34,706 nucleotides of DNA from positions 2,378,898-2,413,603 of the forward strand of contig CP070746.1 in assembly GCA_020348305.1 (NCBI GenBank), in the 5' to 3' direction. This stretch comes from Desulfobacterales bacterium (GTDB taxonomy: Bacteria; Desulfobacterota; Desulfobacteria; Desulfobacterales; JAHEIW01). This document shows positions 32,964 through 34,706 of this stretch, one piece after another (within the stretch, counting starts at the first letter, position 1; each line of letters opens with the position of its first letter). A model generated the notes under the pieces. That model worked only from the letters and a program-made list of their open reading frames with translations, was not told where the DNA came from and did no database searches. A program made the position numbers and the translations under genes.

Positions 32964-34154
32964 CTAAGTAATCTGTTTGGCAGCTTCCTTATTTATCGTA
33001 TCGTATACCACCTGCAAAGGAATATCTCTTTCCAGCGCAATGCGCTTACAAATCTCATATTCGGGCACAAGACGGGTATTTCCTAATGGATCCCTTACAC
33101 GTTTTACGGGTATCGCACCAAACGAAGAATTTATGTTGAGCTCGTCTCGTAAGAGTGTCTGTCTCTGAGCTTCATAATATCTTATCCCTAACGATGTAGT
33201 TTCGGACAGAATTCGTCGGACAATGGCTTCCCTCCTTTCAGTATGACATAGAATCTGAACCATCGTTCCCGGCCTGTTTTTTTTCATATAAATGGGGATC
33301 CAGTATACGTCCAGGGCGCCGTCTTCAAACAGACGGTCCATCAGGAAACCAAATACCTCCGGGTTCATATCATCAATGCACGTTTCAACGATCCAAACCG
33401 TATCAATTTGCAAATTCCCTCTTCCATTCATTTTAGACGCTATCTGTTCCCCCGTGATGATACGCAGGAGGTTTGGTCTTGATGAAAGATCTCTTTGCCC
33501 GGCACCATAGCCTATATGTTTAATCATCATATCGGGCAGCGGTCCGAAGGATTGTGCCAGGGTAACGATTATGGCGGCGCCGGTGGGGGTAACCAGCTCA
33601 TGGTCGATTTGCGTGCCATACACCGGCACATCTTTAAGAATCGCAACAGTGGCCGGTGCCGGTACAGGCAGTTTCCCATGCTGACACGACACAAAGCCTT
33701 TTCCGAGGGGTATTTTAGAAGCCACCACATGTTTGATACCCAGATATTCCAAGCAAAGTACAGTGCCGACGATATCGACGATGGCATCTATTCCACCGAG
33801 CTCATGAAAATGGACATCTTGCGGGTCGCATCCGTGAATCTTGGCCTCAGCGTTGGCAAGCCTTTCAAATATGGCAATACTGGTCGATTTTGCGCTATCC
33901 GATAACGGGCTATTTTCAATGATGGATCCTATGACCGAAAACGTCCTTTCTTTTTGAGCATTATCGACGAGAACTTTGACCAGATTCCCACGAATACCGC
34001 TACGATAAGTAGATGAAACCGTAATGTCAAAATCATCCATAGCAATACTGGCGATCGTTTCTTTCAGCCACTTTAGGGGAACACCAAGATCTAGCAAAGC
34101 CCCCAATGTCATATCTCCGCTGATGCCGGAAAAACAATCAAAATACGCAATCAT
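32964..34154 (-). CDS. larC: LarC-type nickel-insertion protein (nickel-pincer cofactor biosynthesis)
   Basis: A 396-residue single-frame LarC. In the lactate racemase pathway LarC inserts nickel into the pyridinium dithiodicarboxylate cofactor (CTP-dependent cyclometallase). Landmarks are YFDCFSGISGDMTLGALLDLGVP at the N-terminus, DVHFHELGGIDAIVDIVG, HGKLPVPAPATVAIL and ELVTPTGAAI. In Lactobacillus the gene needs a frameshift (larC1/larC2); here it is continuous. larA, larB and larE are not in the window. It is transcribed away from the tRNA-Sec gene. Confidence 0.92.
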   Translation of the reverse strand: MIAYFDCFSGISGDMTLGALLDLGVPLKWLKETIASIAMDDFDITVSSTYRSGIRGNLVKVLVDNAQKERTFSVIGSIIENSPLSDSAKSTSIAIFERLANAEAKIHGCDPQDVHFHELGGIDAIVDIVGTVLCLEYLGIKHVVASKIPLGKGFVSCQHGKLPVPAPATVAILKDVPVYGTQIDHELVTPTGAAIIVTLAQSFGPLPDMMIKHIGYGAGQRDLSSRPNLLRIITGEQIASKMNGRGNLQIDTVWIVETCIDDMNPEVFGFLMDRLFEDGALDVYWIPIYMKKNRPGTMVQILCHTERREAIVRRILSETTSLGIRYYEAQRQTLLRDELNINSSFGAIPVKRVRDPLGNTRLVPEYEICKRIALERDIPLQVVYDTINKEAAKQIT

Positions 34155-34198
34155 TTACAATCGCCACTTTTTCGGAATTTGGATAATCATCAAAAGCA

Positions 34199-34226
34199 TT
34201 GACAAAAATAAGAATGAATATAATAT
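34199..34226 (+). promoter_or_regulatory. Predicted promoter of the tRNA-Sec gene
   Basis: TTGACA (34199-34204), a 16-base spacer and TAATAT (34221-34226); a perfect TATAAT also lies at 34219-34224 but with only 14 bases spacing. The start would be about 12 bases before the mature tRNA. Confidence 0.55.
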
Positions 34227-34245
34227 AGGCAGACCCCACAAAATC

Positions 34246-34343
34246 GGAAGTGCGCAGCTGTCTGGTGAAGCTCCCGGACTTCAAATCCGGTGTGGGGCGC
34301 TAAAACCGTCCCGGGTGGGTTCGATTCCCATGCACTTCCGCCA
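34246..34343 (+). tRNA. selC: tRNA-Sec (anticodon TCA)
   Basis: Selenocysteine tRNA that reads UGA with SelB. The 8-bp acceptor stem GGAAGTGC/GCACTTCC (34246-34253, 34332-34339) is followed by discriminator G and encoded CCA (34341-34343). The anticodon stem CCGGA/TCCGG carries the loop CTTCAAA with anticodon TCA at 34281-34283. The T arm is GTGGG-TTCGATT-CCCAT, and a long variable arm lies between. The length of 98 bases with CCA and the 8-bp acceptor stem separate it from tRNA-Ser and suppressors. No selA, selB or selD is in the window. Confidence 0.96.
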
Positions 34344-34428
34344 TTATTTTATTTCATATCAAATAGTTATTCTATCCGTCAAGCCTTAAATCCTACTACA
34401 AAACTACTACAGTGAAGAAACCTGTTGT

Positions 34429-34446
34429 AAAAAGGCCGCCCTTTTT
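34429..34446 (+). terminator. Possible short terminator after tRNA-Sec
   Basis: AAAAAGG (34429-34435) and CCTTTTT (34440-34446) form a 7-bp stem with a 4-base loop ending in five T's. Weak, with only two G-C pairs. The surrounding 34344-34612 shows no gene. Confidence 0.3.
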
Positions 34447-34612
34447 AACATTGATTAGCTTAATTATCAAAATTGAGCAAAGTTTGGGTCAACTTAGTTA
34501 TCAAGGATGTTCCAGAAATGCAGTAATCAATCGAATTGCGATTGAATATGAAGGCAGATTACCGATATAATGAATTATTATTTTTCAAGGATAATCTATC
34601 TTTATTTTTGGA

Positions 34613-34706
34613 ATGAACAACCCCTTCAAAACAGAAAAAATCATCCTCATGGGAGTCATAAAATATGCAGACGATTTCGCGTTTGAATATATTCTCAAGA
34701 TGCTGC
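34613..34706 (+). CDS. Possible start of a gene cut by the right edge
   Basis: An open frame begins at ATG 34613 (MNNPFKTEKIILMGVIKYAD and on) and runs to the edge, 31 codons. There is a stop in frame at 34592-34594 upstream and no clear ribosome-binding site. A second frame from ATG 34664, with GGGAG nine bases upstream, is an alternative. Not recognised. Confidence 0.25.
   Translation, partial: MNNPFKTEKIILMGVIKYADDFAFEYILKML

Noticed and set aside
34393..34411. Direct repeat CTACTACA, 11 bases apart, downstream of tRNA-Sec, as an attachment site or iteron
   Set aside because: Only two short copies, no integrase gene and no duplicated tRNA 3-prime end in the window.
1..34706. CRISPR arrays, insertion sequences, rRNA
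   Set aside because: No regular repeat-spacer pattern, transposase gene or rRNA sequence was found on reading both strands.

Overview
The window looks like chromosomal DNA of a Gram-negative, moderately AT-rich deltaproteobacterium, probably a Desulfobacterota relative of the Desulfobacteraceae. This placement is inferred from gene content (type IV pilin with a sigma-54 promoter and PilR-type regulator, tRNA-Sec, LarC, LolA-like/FtsX-like exporter, frequent TTG starts). It is not based on a marker-gene comparison.

Left part (1-2725): the N-terminus of DnaG primase runs off the left edge on the minus strand. It is followed, also on the minus strand, by hisA and hisB. The 470-base region upstream of hisB holds two hairpins that can pair in alternative ways, and a divergent promoter pair that straddles an operator-like palindrome.

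2726-8960 (+): a TetR regulator, a LolA-like periplasmic lipoprotein/lipid carrier, two MacB/FtsX-type permeases, the ABC ATPase and an outer-membrane beta-barrel protein. Together they look like a complete envelope-spanning transport route.

9068-20176 (+): a surface-polysaccharide cluster. It starts with a winged-helix regulator that has a near-perfect sigma-70 promoter and a 17-bp palindrome over its start site. Then follow a zinc-ribbon methyltransferase, a Wzx-type flippase, an asparagine synthase homologue, a sulfotransferase, a FemAB/GNAT-like acyltransferase, a polysaccharide deacetylase, two glycosyltransferases and a second methyltransferase. Several of these genes overlap. The middle of the cluster is clearly AT-rich, which suggests transfer.

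20213-28287 (-): a second, convergent block. In transcription order it contains a type IV pilin, a TMTC-like GT-C/TPR membrane protein, a VKOR-DsbA fusion, a GT39-type membrane glycosyltransferase, a DPM1-type GT2 and a GT4 glycosyltransferase. This arrangement suggests a pilus locus with pilin modification and disulfide formation. The pilin gene has a consensus -24/-12 promoter, and two 15-bp dyads 21 bp apart lie upstream of it.

28806-34343: a PilR-type NtrC-family regulator whose start overlaps the end of pyrC, then lepB, pgpA and larC (all minus strand), and a selenocysteine tRNA with its own promoter on the plus strand. The last 360 bases hold little apart from a possible gene start cut by the right edge.
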